Below, one piece after another: positions 17,129-26,848 of a stretch of 64,000 nucleotides of DNA (position 1 is the first letter of the stretch; each line of letters begins with the position of its first letter). The translations under genes were made by a program, and so were the position numbers. Source of the stretch: JABCZH01 sp963803775 (GTDB taxonomy: Bacteria; Acidobacteriota; Terriglobia; Terriglobales; Acidobacteriaceae); contig CAWDNS010000001.1 of the NCBI GenBank assembly GCA_963803775.1, forward strand, positions 682,001-746,000, in the 5' to 3' direction. A model generated the notes under the pieces. It ran no database searches. It saw only the letters and a program-made list of their open reading frames with translations, and was not told where the DNA came from.

Positions 17129-20100
17129 ATGGAACTCTCCCGCAGAACCTTCATCAAGAGCGCGCTCGTTGGTGGAGCGGGCATCTCTCTCCTGGGATTT
17201 GATCTGACTCCCGCGGTTGCGCAACTCAAAGAACTCAAGATCGCCCGCGCCACGGAGACACGGTCCACATGTCCCTATTGTTCGGTGAGCTGTGGCGTCC
17301 TTATTTACACGATTGGCGATAAGGCAAAGAATGTCACGCCGCAGGTGATTCACGTCGAGGGCGATCCCGACCATCCCATCAATCGCGGAACCTTATGCCC
17401 CAAGGGGGCTTCGCTCGAGCAGGACATCCTCAATCCGCGGCGGCTTCTGAAGCCGCAGGTCCGTCGGCCCGGTTCAGACCACTGGGAAGACATCGCCTGG
17501 ACGCAGGCCATCGACGAGATCGCGCACCGGGTAAAGAAGACCCGCGACGACACCTTCATTGAAAAAGACTCGCTCGGACGCACCGTGAACCGCTGCGAGA
17601 GCATGGCTTGGATCGGCGGTTGCACTGACACCAACGAATTCAATTTCCTGGTCGTCAAGACCATGCGTACCCTGGGGCTTACCTATATAGAAAACCAGGC
17701 CAGGGTTTGACATGGCCCCACGGTCTCAAGTTTGGGACCAACTTTTGGACGAGGGGCGATGACCAATGGCTGGATCGACATCAAGAATGCCGACATGATG
17801 TTGGTCATGGGCGGGAACCCTGCCGAGAACCATCCCTGCGGTTTCAAGTGGGCGATTGAGGCCAAGAAGACTCGTAACGCCAAGCTGATCGTGGTCGACC
17901 CGCGGTTCACACGTACGGCTGCCACGTCGGATCTGTTCCTCCAGATTCGCGCCGGATCGGATATTGCGTTTCTGGGCGGAATGCTGCACTACGCGATCGA
18001 GAACAACCGTATTGCGAAAGAATATCTTGCCAACTACACCAACGCGACGTTTATCGTAAAGGAAGGCTTCAAGCTGCCCGAAGACGGACTCTATTCCGGA
18101 TTCGATGCGACCTCGCAGACTTACGACCGGTCTTCGTGGAACTACGAGGAAAGTAACGATGCGGGGGGTGAGGCGCCCGCCCACACTGCTGCGCCTGTCG
18201 CGGCACCAACCCCAGGAACGCCGACGCCTTTACCTGGGTTACCGCCCAAAGTCGCTTATGACCTGACCTTGCAGCATCCGCGATGCGTATTTCAGTTGTT
18301 GAAGCAGCAATATTCTCGCTACACGCCGGAAATGGTCGAACGCATCACCGGTATCCCGAAAGATCATTTCCTCAAGGCCGCCGACATGTTCACTTCCATC
18401 CGCAAAGATGGCGACATGAAGCAGGTGGCCACCATTATGTATGCGGTGGGATGGACGCAGCACACCTTCGGCACGCAGATCATTCGCACTGCCGCCATCT
18501 TGCAGTTGCTGCTCGGAAATATCGGGCGCGCCGGGGGTGGCGTCAACGCTCTTCGTGGTCACTCCAACATTCAGGGCGCTACCGACATGGGCGGAGTGTT
18601 TGACACTCTGCCCGGCTACCTGAAAGTCCCAAACCCGACCGACTCTGACCTGGCTGCATGGTTGAAACGGATCACCCCCACCGCATCCAAGCCGGCGCCG
18701 TGGGACTCCTTTAACTACTATTCGAACACGCCGAAGTTCGCCATCTCCTACCTGAAAACATTGTTCGGGGATGCAGCGACAAAAGAAAACGACTTTGCCT
18801 TCCAGTACATGCCCAAGGTGGATCGCAACTATTCCTGGACCCAGATCTGGGACAACATGTATCGCGGATCGGTGAAGGGAATGTTCGCGTTCGGCATGAA
18901 CGGTGTTGCCATCGGGCCGGACTCGCAGAAAAACATCGACGCGCTGAAGAAAGCCGACTTTCTGGTTGTGGGCGAGATTTATCCCGATGAGACCAGCGAA
19001 TTTTGGAAATCTCCGGGAATTACGCCCGAGGAAATGAGGACAATCAACACCACCGTCTATCGCCTGCCCTGTGCGGGCTTCGCTGAGAAAGACGGCTCGA
19101 TGACCAACTCGGCGCGCTGGCTGCAGTGGAAGAACGCCGCCGTCCCGCCGCCGGGCGATTGTCGTCTCGATCAGGACATCGTGGCGCAGATTTTCTTGAA
19201 GGTGCGTGAGCTTTACCAGAAGGATGGCGGCAAGTTCCCCGATCCAATCGTGAATCTGACCTGGCCATACGTCAATGCCCAGCACCCAGCGCTTGCGGAT
19301 TTGGCAAAGGAGATGAACGGCAAAGCGCTTGCCGACCTCACCGATCCCAAGACCCAGGTCACCATCAAGAAAGGCCAGCAATTGCCGGGTTTCGCGTGGC
19401 TGAAAGACGACGGCACAACTTCTTGCGGGATTTGGATTTATGCCGGGGCGTGGACCGAGGCCGGGAATCAGCTCGCACGTCGCGGCACCGAAGATCCCTC
19501 CGGCCAGGGCATCTACCAGAACTGGGCATGGTCGTGGCCGGCAAATCGCCGCGTGCTATACAACCGCGCTTCGTGCGATCCCTCGGGCAAACCGTGGGAC
19601 CCGACCCGCAAACAGGTTTGGTGGAACGAGTCCTCGCAATCCTGGGTGGGAAACGATGTGCCCGACTTTAAGCCGGACTCGAACCCGAAGGACCACATGG
19701 GTCCGTTCATCATGAATGCCGAAGGAGTTGGCAGGATCTTTGCGCCGTTGGGCTTGTTTGCCGATGGTCCCATGCCCGAGCACTATGAGCCGATCGAGAG
19801 TCCAGTCGAAAACGCGCTGCACCCAAAGCAATCAAACAACCCTGTGGTCAAGAAGCTCAAAACAGCAGCCGACAAGTACGCCACGCCGGGTGATGGCTTC
19901 AACATCGTCTGCACCACGTACCGGCTGACCGAGCACTACCACTACTGGACCAAGAACAACCAGATGAATGTACAGCTGATTCCCGAACCGTTCGTCGAGA
20001 TTCCGGTCGAACTGGCGGCGGAGCTGGGGATCAAGGGTAACGACAAAGTGAAGGTTACCAGCGCGCGCAGCTACTACGTGGCCAAGGCCTTCGTCACCAA

Positions 20101-20299
20101 ACGTATTAAGCCGATGACCATTGACGGCAAGAAGGTCTATCAAATCGGCATTCCGATTCATCAGGGTTATCGCGGTATTCAAGAAGATGAAGGCAAAGAC
20201 GCGCGGACTATCCTTAACCGGCTCACGCCGACAGTCGTGGACCCCAACGCGTACACGCCAGAGTTCAAGGGTTTTCTGGTCAAGCTCGAAAAGGCATAG
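17129..20299 (+). CDS. fdnG: formate dehydrogenase (FDH-N/O type) alpha subunit, selenocysteine-containing
   Basis: A 1056-residue molybdopterin enzyme that oxidizes formate to CO2 in the periplasm. The Tat signal SRRTFIKSALVGGAG (residues 4-18) is followed by the [4Fe-4S] site CPYCSVSC (Cys48, 51, 55) with LCPKG (Cys90). The frame is interrupted only by TGA at 17708-17710, residue 194, exactly where this family has selenocysteine (NQARV-U-HGPTV), and continues unchanged with GPTFGRGAMTNGWIDIKNAD. E. coli FdnG has Sec196. A hairpin follows the TGA. A Pro-rich insert lies near residues 340-380. GGAGG precedes the ATG at 17129. Beta and gamma genes follow directly. Confidence 0.93.
17708..17748 (+). 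promoter_or_regulatory. selenocysteine UGA and SECIS-like hairpin
   Basis: The in-frame TGA (17708-17710) is followed by GGTCTC (17722-17727) pairing with GGGACC (17734-17739) around the loop AAGTTT, with an outer CCA/TGG pair (17718-17720, 17746-17748). Distance and size resemble bacterial SECIS elements just downstream of UGA in formate dehydrogenase genes, although the apical loop is not the E. coli GGUCU. Confidence 0.65.
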
Positions 20300-20302
20300 C
20301 TT

Positions 20303-21193
20303 ATGAGCCAGGCGACATTGGCAATCAAACGAATCTCCGGCCACGCCGGGCCCGCTCCCGGGGAGGGTGTCGAGCGCGACTATCAGGTCTGCAAACTGGT
20401 CGATACCACCACCTGCATTGGCTGCAAAGCCTGTGAAGTCGCTTGTCTCGAATGGAACGGATACGAGTTCACCGACACCGTGTTCGATAACAGCTACCAG
20501 ACCATGCCGGAGACGACGTGGAAGTACTGGAACCTGATCAAGTTCAACGAGCACGAGAACTCCGACGGCACCATCAGTCTGCTCATGCGCAAAGATCAGT
20601 GCATGCACTGTGCTGATCCCGGCTGCCTTGCGGCTTGCCCCGCCGACGGCGCCATCGTGCAATACACCAACGGCATCGTCGACTTTCAGCAGCAGAATTG
20701 CATCGGTTGCGGATACTGCGTAAGCGGCTGCCCGTTCGATATTCCCAAGTTCAACCCGGCTACCAAGAAGATGTTCAAGTGCACGCTTTGTGTGGACCGT
20801 GTGAGCGAAGGCTTGGAACCGGCGTGCATCAAGTCCTGCCCCACTGGCTGCCTGCACTTTGGCACTAAGGAAGACATGAAGGACTTGGCCGACAAGCGCG
20901 CAACTCAGCTTCGCGAGAACTTTGGCTTCGAGAAAGCCGGCGTCTATGATCCCGCAGGTGTTGGCGGAACCGGCGTCATCTATGTGCTGCACGATGCTAC
21001 CAATCCCGAGGCCTATGGCGGCTTGCCCAAGGATCCGCATATTCCGGGGATAGTGCGCTTCTGGAAAGGCCCTGCAAAGTGGATCGGGAATTTGGCCATG
21101 CTGGGCGGTGTTATCGGTGTGACCTTGCACTATTTGCGTTTCGGCCCGAAAAAAGTGCATGACGGCAAGAACGAGAACGGAGGACAGCCGTGA
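20303..21193 (+). CDS. fdnH: formate dehydrogenase beta (iron-sulfur) subunit
   Basis: A 296-residue electron-transfer subunit with four ferredoxin-like [4Fe-4S] sites: CIGCKACEVAC, CMHCADPGCLAACP, CIGCGYCVSGCPF and CTLCVDR...CIKSCP. A single C-terminal hydrophobic helix (WIGNLAMLGGVIGVTLHYLRF) anchors it to the membrane, as in FdnH/FdoH. It passes electrons from the selenocysteine/Mo subunit to the cytochrome b subunit. It starts three bases after the alpha stop and its stop overlaps the gamma start (GTGA at 21190-21193). Length and motifs are normal. Confidence 0.93.
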   Translation: MSQATLAIKRISGHAGPAPGEGVERDYQVCKLVDTTTCIGCKACEVACLEWNGYEFTDTVFDNSYQTMPETTWKYWNLIKFNEHENSDGTISLLMRKDQCMHCADPGCLAACPADGAIVQYTNGIVDFQQQNCIGCGYCVSGCPFDIPKFNPATKKMFKCTLCVDRVSEGLEPACIKSCPTGCLHFGTKEDMKDLADKRATQLRENFGFEKAGVYDPAGVGGTGVIYVLHDATNPEAYGGLPKDPHIPGIVRFWKGPAKWIGNLAMLGGVIGVTLHYLRFGPKKVHDGKNENGGQP

Positions 21194-21744
21194 GCACCTC
21201 CCACGTTGTCTCGTCCCGACCTACCGCGCGCGAACCCGAAGGCGTCATTTGCCGCTACTCACTCGACGAACGCGTTCATCACTGGGTCGGTGCATTCTCT
21301 TACATTTATTGTCTGATCACCGGCTTGGCCTTCTGGTCCCCTTACATGTATTGGCTGGCCACTTTGGTCGGTGGCGGCCCCACAGCGCGCTTCTGGCACC
21401 CCTGGTTCGGTCTGGGTTTCACGCTCTCCATGTTTTGGATGTACAAAATGTGGTATCGCGATGTACAGATGACCGACGCCGACCGTCGTTGGTCCAAAGC
21501 GATGAAGTACTACATCGAAAATGAAGATGAAAAGGTGCCCCGGCCGGCCGTTTCAACTATGGCCAGAAGTTATTCTTCTGGCTCATGCTTTATGGCGTCA
21601 TCCTGTTGGTGCTTTCGGGCTTGGGGTTGTGGTTCGTGGAATCCATTCCGTGGAGTCTGCGCTGGCTGCGTTATACCGCGGTTACGGTTCACGTGGTTGC
21701 AGCGCTGGCGACCATCGGCGCTTTCATTATCCATGTTTATATGA
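21190..21744 (+). CDS. fdnI: formate dehydrogenase gamma subunit (cytochrome b), N-terminal part before frameshift
   Basis: Membrane cytochrome b that takes electrons from the beta subunit to quinone. From the GTG at 21190 the frame encodes ERVHHWVGAFSYIYCLITGLAFWS, FWHPWFGLGF and the start of the cytosolic loop ENEDEKVP, typical of FdnI/FdoI. After the CCCC run at 21538-21541 the frame is lost and the rest (ARSYSSGSCFMASS...) is not family-like. The missing half is in another frame from about 21542 to 21869. Restoring one C gives a continuous protein of about 226 residues. Heme-ligand histidines occur in both halves. Confidence 0.85.
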   Translation: MSTSHVVSSRPTAREPEGVICRYSLDERVHHWVGAFSYIYCLITGLAFWSPYMYWLATLVGGGPTARFWHPWFGLGFTLSMFWMYKMWYRDVQMTDADRRWSKAMKYYIENEDEKVPRPAVSTMARSYSSGSCFMASSCWCFRAWGCGSWNPFRGVCAGCVIPRLRFTWLQRWRPSALSLSMFI

Positions 21745-21869
21745 GCACAGCCATGGTTAGCGGGAGCTTCAGTGCCATGGTTCACGGCTACGTCACCGCC
21801 GCCTGGGCCTGGACTCATCATCGCCTCTGGTACGAACAGGTCATTAAAGGAACATCAGCGAAGAAATGA
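21585..21869 (+). pseudogene. fdnI: formate dehydrogenase gamma subunit, C-terminal part after frameshift
   Basis: The second half of the cytochrome b subunit, in the frame starting about 21542 with GRFNYGQKLFFWLMLYGV. It carries two transmembrane helices (ILLVLSGLGLWFV, VHVVAALATIGAFIIHVYMS) with conserved histidines and the family end YVTAAWAWTHHRLWYEQV. Conservation on both sides of the break argues for a recent one-base loss or a sequencing error in the C run. Confidence 0.8.
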
Positions 21870-22084
21870 GAGCGGCGCCGATTCGCGTCAGCCCAGGTCG
21901 CAGCGGGGAGTAATCCTGTAGTTTTCAATGGATTAATCTCAGTTCGCTCACCCTCTTTCGAACACCCCCCCGGGATTTCCATTCCCGTAACGCTCCACAA
22001 AATCCTGCACAAAGACACGCCCGCTGCGTTAAGATGCGGGTCTGGCCAGGTATTCACATCTCTAGAATCGGACAGGATAAGAAC

Positions 22085-24913
22085 ATGAGAAAGCATTCCC
22101 CCCTGCTGACACTGGCTGCTCTAGTCTGCGCAGCCGCGTTCTTGTTGTTCCCAATCCCGGGACTAGCCCAACAGCCCTTGCAAGTCTTGCATAATCACGT
22201 CCGTCCCGCAGTTGCCAGCGGGCAAGCCGCCCCGCTGGGTTTGCTCCCGCCCACTCAACGACTGAACCTCGCCATCACTCTACCGCTCCGGAATCAAAAT
22301 GATTTAACGAGCTTATTAGGGCGGATCAGCGACGCATCCAGCCCCGATTATCGACACTTTCTCGGCGTTGCCCAGTTCACCGAACAGTTCAGCCCAACCG
22401 CGCAGGATTATCAAACCGTGGTCAATTTCGCCAAGGCCAACGGCTTTACCGTGACCGACACACCTCCGAATCGCCTGCTTGTCGATATCAATGGCACGGT
22501 AGCGCAAATTGAAAAGGCCTTCCATGTGACGATGAAGGTTTACCAGCATCCGACGGAAAACCGAACCTTTTATTCACCGGATCGCGAACCTTCCCTCGAT
22601 CTGAGCGTGCCCGTCACGCACATCGCAGGTCTGAACGATTTCTCCATACCGCACTCCAAGCTGAAGAGAGCCCCGGGTGGGCAAGCGTTCCACGGTAATG
22701 CCGGCGGCTCGGGCCCCGGTGGCGCGTTTCTCGGCGGCGACATGCGGGCAGCCTACTATGGCGGCACCGCCCTCATCGGCACCGGCCAATCAGTCGGTCT
22801 ATGCGAGTTTGACGGCTACAACATGAGTGACGTGACTTCGACCTTTGACGGAGTGTCATACAACGTACCCATCAATAACGTTCTGATCGACGGTGCCAAC
22901 GGTGGTTCGGACGGCGACGATGGCGAACAAGTCCTGGACATCGTACAAGCGATTGCCATGGCTCCTGGCATGAGTCAGGTTCGCGTTTATATTGCACCCG
23001 GCACGACTTCCATCGGCGTGGGTGACAAAGACATGTTCAACAAGATGGCCACCGACAACATTTCCAAAGAACTAAGCTGCTCGTGGGGATGGAATCCGGA
23101 TGACACCACCGACGACGATCCCATCTTCCAGGAATTCGCGGCGCAGGGTCAGAACATGTTCGTTGCGTCTGGAGACGCTGGAGCATATACCGGAAACAAC
23201 GCTACCGATGAAAGTTATCCCGCAGAATCTGTCTATGTGGTGGCTGTCGGCGGAACCGACTTGACCACCAACGGTGCGGGTGGCCCATGGGCATCGGAAA
23301 CGGCATGGGCGGACAGTAGCGGCGGCCCCGCTGACAATGGCTTCGCCATTCCAAGCTGGCAGGTGGGGGTGGCCAATTCTTCCAACCAGGCTTCTACCAC
23401 TATCCGCAATCTCCCAGACGTGGCTGCGGAAGGCAATTTCGACAACTACCTGTGCGATCAGGGTTCCTGTGCGGGAGACTGGGGCGGCACCAGCTTCGCG
23501 GCGCCGCGCTGGGCCGGTTTTCTCGCGCTGACCAATCAGCAGGTGGTAGCCAACGGCAACTCAACCCTGGGTTTTCTGAACCCCATTATCTACCCGATCG
23601 CTGAAGGCTCGAACTACACCAGCGACTTCCACGACATCACCAGCGGAAATAACAATAACGGCAAAGGAAAATCCTATAACGCCGTTACAGGCTATGACCT
23701 GGTAACAGGATGGGGCAGCCCGAACGGACAGAACCTGATCAACGCACTGGCAGGATCCGAATCACCCAGCTTCACGCTTTCGGATTCGCCCAGCAGTCTG
23801 ACTATCACCCAGGGTGGCGCAGGCGGCACCAGTACCATCACAGTGAACGATCTGGGCGGATTCACCGGCAGTGTCACTCTCACCGCGTCCGGTCTGCCTA
23901 GCGGCGTGACTGCCGTGTTCAATCCCAACCCCACCAGCACAACCAGCATCCTGACGTTAACAGCCAGTGGCTCGGCCACGACCGGAACTGCTACAGTGAC
24001 CATCACCGGCACCTCTGGCAGTTTGATGGCAACCACTACCCTCTCGCTTACGGTCAACCCAGCGGGAACGCCAAATTTCACCATCAGTGCTTCACCCTCT
24101 TCCCTGACAATAAAACAAGGGAGCAACGGCACTAGCACCATTACCATCACCAGTCAGAACGGATTCAATTCTGCAACCTCGCTTACCGCTACCGGCTTGC
24201 CGAGTGGCGTGACGGCGGCGTTCTCTCCAAATCCGGTGACGCCACCAGCGAATAGCAGTGCAACCTCAACTCTTACGTTGACCGCTGCTGCCAACGCGAC
24301 CGTCGGAACTGCCACGGTAACCGTGACCGGAACGTCCGGCTCACTGAGCCACAGCACTAACATCTCCTTGACGGTAAGTTCGTCCTCCGGAGCCCAAACC
24401 GCCGTCTACAGCTCCACGCTGAAAGCTCCGGAGTGCTCGACCGTGGGCATCTCGTGCGACTCGGGTCCGTCACTACTGCTGGGACGCGACCACATGTCGG
24501 GCGGCGCGGAACCCAATCAACCCAACACCATCAATAACTCCTGCGCGGACGGAACCACTGGAACCTTCCACTCCGATGAGTCCAACGACCGTATCGTGGT
24601 GGCATCCACCAGTGGCAACGCTCTGACGCACGGTACGACGGCGACGGTTACAGCAACGGTCTGGGCGTACAGCGCTTACACCACTGACGCTCTAGACCTT
24701 TACTACGCCGCCAACGCCAACAGCCCTTCGTGGGTTTTCATCAAGACGATTGTGCCCACTAAGGCGGGAGCGCAGAGCTTGTCGGCAACGTTTACGCTTC
24801 CGACCGGCGCTCTGCAAGCGGTTCGTGCACAATTCCGCTATCAGGGAAGAGCGTCCTCGTGCACCTCGGGCGCTTACAACGATCACGATGACCTGGTCTT
24901 TGCCGTACAGTAA
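22085..24913 (+). CDS. secreted S53 (sedolisin/kumamolisin-type) serine-carboxyl peptidase with Ig-like repeats
   Basis: A 942-residue exported, self-processing acid protease. Order: signal peptide (residues 1-28), Pro-kumamolisin activation domain (about 35-185, ending in TFYSPDREPSLDL), catalytic domain with Glu281 and Asp285 in DGEQVLDIVQA, oxyanion Asp364 in ASGDAG and Ser470 in GGTSFAAP, then the calcium site DITSGNN...GYDLVTGWG. Two bacterial Ig-like repeats follow (each SPSSLTI...GLPSGVTA.F.PNP...TLTA...GTATVT) and a C-terminal domain with SCTSGAYNDHDDLVF. It likely degrades extracellular protein at low pH. A strong terminator lies downstream. Confidence 0.9.
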   Translation: MRKHSPLLTLAALVCAAAFLLFPIPGLAQQPLQVLHNHVRPAVASGQAAPLGLLPPTQRLNLAITLPLRNQNDLTSLLGRISDASSPDYRHFLGVAQFTEQFSPTAQDYQTVVNFAKANGFTVTDTPPNRLLVDINGTVAQIEKAFHVTMKVYQHPTENRTFYSPDREPSLDLSVPVTHIAGLNDFSIPHSKLKRAPGGQAFHGNAGGSGPGGAFLGGDMRAAYYGGTALIGTGQSVGLCEFDGYNMSDVTSTFDGVSYNVPINNVLIDGANGGSDGDDGEQVLDIVQAIAMAPGMSQVRVYIAPGTTSIGVGDKDMFNKMATDNISKELSCSWGWNPDDTTDDDPIFQEFAAQGQNMFVASGDAGAYTGNNATDESYPAESVYVVAVGGTDLTTNGAGGPWASETAWADSSGGPADNGFAIPSWQVGVANSSNQASTTIRNLPDVAAEGNFDNYLCDQGSCAGDWGGTSFAAPRWAGFLALTNQQVVANGNSTLGFLNPIIYPIAEGSNYTSDFHDITSGNNNNGKGKSYNAVTGYDLVTGWGSPNGQNLINALAGSESPSFTLSDSPSSLTITQGGAGGTSTITVNDLGGFTGSVTLTASGLPSGVTAVFNPNPTSTTSILTLTASGSATTGTATVTITGTSGSLMATTTLSLTVNPAGTPNFTISASPSSLTIKQGSNGTSTITITSQNGFNSATSLTATGLPSGVTAAFSPNPVTPPANSSATSTLTLTAAANATVGTATVTVTGTSGSLSHSTNISLTVSSSSGAQTAVYSSTLKAPECSTVGISCDSGPSLLLGRDHMSGGAEPNQPNTINNSCADGTTGTFHSDESNDRIVVASTSGNALTHGTTATVTATVWAYSAYTTDALDLYYAANANSPSWVFIKTIVPTKAGAQSLSATFTLPTGALQAVRAQFRYQGRASSCTSGAYNDHDDLVFAVQ

Positions 24914-24942
24914 GGCGCAGCGATCAGGCCGTTCCACCATTC

Positions 24943-24978
24943 AAGCCGGCCCTAACAGGGCCGGCTTGATCTTTTATT
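24943..24978 (+). terminator. Rho-independent terminator after S53 peptidase
   Basis: AAGCCGGCCC (24943-24952) pairs perfectly with GGGCCGGCTT (24958-24967) around TAACA, followed by GATCTTTTATT. Confidence 0.85.
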
Positions 24979-25111
24979 AGCATAACGGCATCCTGCTAGC
25001 TGGGGTGCTCGACCGCGAAACCCGCTTTGGGCGTTGCATTCAGAGGCATTCCGTTGTACTTTATCGGCTGGCCGGAAATTGGGAAATTAATCTCGAACGA
25101 GGACTAGTCAG

Positions 25112-26758
25112 ATGAAGAAGAAGCAAAAGCTGGAGACGCTGCGGTGGGCAGTAATGTTGTGGTTGGTCGTGGCTATGATGGTAACCATCACCGCCCAAGC
25201 CGAGTCCCGTCTGACCATGACACGTCATGTACCGGAGGCGGTTTCAAGCGGAAAAGCGCAGCTGGTTGGCCAGCTACCAGCTACTCAGCGTCTTAGCTTG
25301 GCTATATCTTTGCCGCTGCGAAATGAGAACGGTCTCAACGATCTCTTGCAGCAGATCTACGACCCCCACAGCGCCAGTTATGGGCATTATCTGAGCGTCC
25401 AGGAATTCACCGAAAGATTTGGCCCGGCACTTGAAGACTATGAAGCGGTTCGCCAGTTTGCGAGGACCAACGGCTTGACCGTGGTAGACATCGCCGCCAA
25501 TCACATGGTGCTGGATGTTGAAGGCTCTGCCGCAAACATCGAGAAGACTTTCCAGGTAAAAATGGGGCTCTATCAACACCCGACCGAGAAGCGTACTTTT
25601 TATTCTCCCGACCGCGAACCTTCGCTTGATCTGGGAGTTCCCGTGTTGCACATTTCAGGCTTGGATAATTTCACGCTGCCGCGTTCCAAGAACAGGAAGG
25701 CCGCTCCAGGATCGATTCAAGCTGCGGGATCCGGCCCCGGCGGACAGTATGTGGCGAGCGATATGCGAGCGGCCTACTACGGATCCGGCCCGCTCAATGG
25801 CGCCGGCCAGGCCGTCGGTCTGTTTGAGTACGCGGGATATGAGATCAGCGATGTACAGACTTACTTTAAGAACCTGAATCAGCCGTTCAATGTCCCGGTC
25901 AACGGTGTGTCGCTGAATGGCGTGCCTCTGAATTGTCCGCCTAAGACATGCGACGACAGTGAGCAGGTCATCGACATCGAGATGGCAGTTGGCATGGCAC
26001 CTGGCCTAAACCAGGTGCTGGTCTATGTGGGTAGCAGCGATGTTTCCATCTTCAATCAGATGGCCGTCGACAATACTGCCAAGCAGCTCAGTTGCTCCTG
26101 GGGGTGGAGCGACGATGAGAAAAGCCTGGACCCGATTTTCAAGGAAATGGCCGCGCAGGGTCAGAGCGTGTTCGTGGCCTCTGGCGATAACGGTTCCGGC
26201 ACTCCAGGCAATGTCGTCTGGCCAGCCGACGATCCTTATATCACTTCGGTGGGCGGGACGGACATAACAACCAACGGCCCCGGTGGCCCCTGGCAATCGG
26301 AAACCGGATGGAGCGGTAGCGCCGGCAGCCCTTCCAAGAACGGCATTCCAATCCCCGGTTATCAAAAACTTCCGGGAGTGATTAACTCCATGAATAAGGG
26401 TTCAACCACCCTGCGAAACTATCCGGATGTCGCCGCAGAAGCAAACACCAACCAATACAGCTGTTATGACGGGACTTGCGGCGGAGGGAATGGCGGAACC
26501 AGCTTTGCCGCCCCCCAATGGGCTGGTTTGTTGGCAATGGCTAATCAGCAAGAAGTTTCTCAGGGAAAATCCACTCTCGGGTTCCTGAATCCCACGCTCT
26601 ACCATATTGGAATCGGATCCCACTACAATGCCGCTTTCCACGATATAACCAGTGGCAATAACGGTGGATACAACGCAGTGAAAGGCTACGACCTGGTGAC
26701 CGGCTGGGGCAGCCTGGTTGGCGCAAGGATTAACTCCTTGTTGGAGATTCATCCGTAA
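25112..26758 (+). CDS. secreted S53 (kumamolisin-type) serine-carboxyl peptidase
   Basis: A 548-residue paralogue of the preceding peptidase, lacking its Ig-like and C-terminal domains. It has a signal peptide (about 1-31), Pro-kumamolisin domain (about 37-185, TFYSPDREPSLDL conserved), catalytic Glu284 and Asp288 in DSEQVIDIEMA, oxyanion Asp359 in ASGDNG and Ser464 in GGTSFAAPQWAG, and the calcium-site ending DITSGNNGGYNAVKGYDLVTGWG. The prodomain is removed at acid pH in this family. It has its own upstream region after the terminator of the first gene, so it is probably a separate transcript from a tandem duplication. Confidence 0.9.
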   Translation: MKKKQKLETLRWAVMLWLVVAMMVTITAQAESRLTMTRHVPEAVSSGKAQLVGQLPATQRLSLAISLPLRNENGLNDLLQQIYDPHSASYGHYLSVQEFTERFGPALEDYEAVRQFARTNGLTVVDIAANHMVLDVEGSAANIEKTFQVKMGLYQHPTEKRTFYSPDREPSLDLGVPVLHISGLDNFTLPRSKNRKAAPGSIQAAGSGPGGQYVASDMRAAYYGSGPLNGAGQAVGLFEYAGYEISDVQTYFKNLNQPFNVPVNGVSLNGVPLNCPPKTCDDSEQVIDIEMAVGMAPGLNQVLVYVGSSDVSIFNQMAVDNTAKQLSCSWGWSDDEKSLDPIFKEMAAQGQSVFVASGDNGSGTPGNVVWPADDPYITSVGGTDITTNGPGGPWQSETGWSGSAGSPSKNGIPIPGYQKLPGVINSMNKGSTTLRNYPDVAAEANTNQYSCYDGTCGGGNGGTSFAAPQWAGLLAMANQQEVSQGKSTLGFLNPTLYHIGIGSHYNAAFHDITSGNNGGYNAVKGYDLVTGWGSLVGARINSLLEIHP

Positions 26759-26780
26759 CAGCTTTAGCTTGTGAGTTTTC

Positions 26781-26818
26781 AGCCGCCGGGAGAGCGTTCC
26801 GGCGGCTGGGGTTTCTAG
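26781..26818 (+). terminator. terminator-like hairpin after second S53 gene
   Basis: AGCCGCCGG (26781-26789) pairs with CCGGCGGCT (26799-26807); the following GGGGTTTCTAG is a weak T tract. It lies 22 bases after the stop at 26758 and before the convergent gene. Confidence 0.55.
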
Positions 26819-26848
26819 AGAGTAGAAGGAAGGTATCGGGTGTCGCGA

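Noticed and set aside
17708..17710. TGA as a true stop or a frameshift in fdnG
   Set aside because: The flanking residues and frame continue exactly as in selenocysteine formate dehydrogenases, with no frame change; read-through is the better explanation.
18239..19381. 380-codon minus-strand frame
   Set aside because: Antisense to fdnG; composition typical of a shadow frame in GC-rich DNA.
19832..21160. 442-codon minus-strand frame
   Set aside because: It lies antisense to the end of fdnG and fdnH, which have strong family motifs; the minus product has no recognisable pattern.
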